From positions 1-34,197 of the forward strand of contig JAHJIY010000030.1 of assembly GCA_018823175.1 (NCBI GenBank): a stretch of 34,197 nucleotides of DNA, in the 5' to 3' direction. The notes beneath the pieces were generated by a model. It saw only the letters and a program-made list of their open reading frames with translations, ran no database searches and was not told the DNA's origin. Below are positions 34,009 to 34,197 of this stretch, in pieces; positions within the stretch are counted from its first letter, which is position 1, and the number at the start of each line of letters is the position of its first letter. A program made the position numbers and the translations under genes. The DNA comes from Pseudomonadota bacterium. GTDB lineage: Bacteria; Desulfobacterota; Desulfobulbia; Desulfobulbales; JAHJIY01.

Positions 34009-34145
34009 TTTTAAAGTTCCGGCGGCTCCCAACTCTGCACATGATCGGGTAGACTCACTAGTATTTTGTTCTAAAATTATCGTTACATATTCTCGGTTTT
34101 GCGTTACACTACTCCTCATCAACCTTAGCATGGAGGATAGTGAAT

Positions 34146-34197
34146 ATGAGAGGACGCAAACCTAAACTTACCATACCGGAGAAAGATCAAAAACAAC
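34146..34197 (+). mobile_element. 5' end of an IS630-like transposase gene
   Basis: The last 52 bases encode MRGRKPKLTIPEKDQKQ, with GGAGG before the ATG; the gene continues past the window. This start resembles the N-terminus of IS630-type transposases (basic RGRKP-type start before a helix-turn-helix). About 90 bases upstream the sequence CACTAGTATT contains CTAG, the target used by IS630 relatives, and may mark the left end of the element. Only 17 residues are visible, so the call is tentative. Confidence 0.5.

Overview
The window looks like chromosome of a Gram-negative bacterium, most likely a deltaproteobacterium in the broad sense (Desulfobacterota or a relative). This is inferred from the gene mix: a tripartite RND pump, many exported lipoproteins and beta-barrel proteins, exported caspase-like proteins, a FecR/CHASE2-cyclase pair, NosL, YbiT and DUF2058. 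No rRNA, tRNA or taxonomic marker gene is present, so the assignment is loose. The first ~8.7 kb look more AT-rich than the RND and copper regions (judged by eye, not computed).

Layout. 1-1131: an LPP20-like lipoprotein on the minus strand, running off the left edge. 1407-8531: a plus-strand cassette of exported proteins: a WD40-caspase, a small outer-membrane beta-barrel, a second caspase with a TolB/FlgO-like N-terminus, and a Calx-beta lipoprotein, closed by a strong terminator. 8692-10518: an exported proline-rich protein with a transglutaminase-like Cys-His-Asp domain. 10671-13829: a FecR-domain protein divergent from a CHASE2/class III nucleotide cyclase. 13957-14243: two tandem paralogous small-RNA candidates, each with its own promoter-like sequence and a near-identical long terminator hairpin; one stem shows a compensatory base change. 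14372-16832 (minus): a small unknown protein, a DUF2058 protein, a DNRLRE-like lipoprotein and a zinc-ribbon protein with a UvrD-tail-like end. 16995-22883 (minus): an adaptor-RND-TolC efflux operon with overlapping genes and a good promoter. 23217-24904: a small two-helix membrane protein convergent with a TrmA/RlmC-type methyltransferase. 25390-29115: a probable copper-handling operon (NosL, Met-rich YtkA-like lipoprotein, outer-membrane protein starting with Cys-Cys, thioredoxin-fold lipoprotein), preceded by two palindromic 9-mers one helical turn apart. 29362-31860 (minus): the ABC-F protein YbiT, a 47-residue basic protein and a cold-shock protein with a structured ~180-nt leader that contains a terminator. 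32336-34008: a double-FHA protein and a cyclophilin. From 34146: the first codons of an IS630-like transposase.

Best candidates for something undescribed are the tandem small RNAs, the terminator-containing leader of the cold-shock gene, the double-caspase envelope cassette and the copper operon with its Met-rich lipoprotein. All functional statements come from motif reading; no database search was possible.
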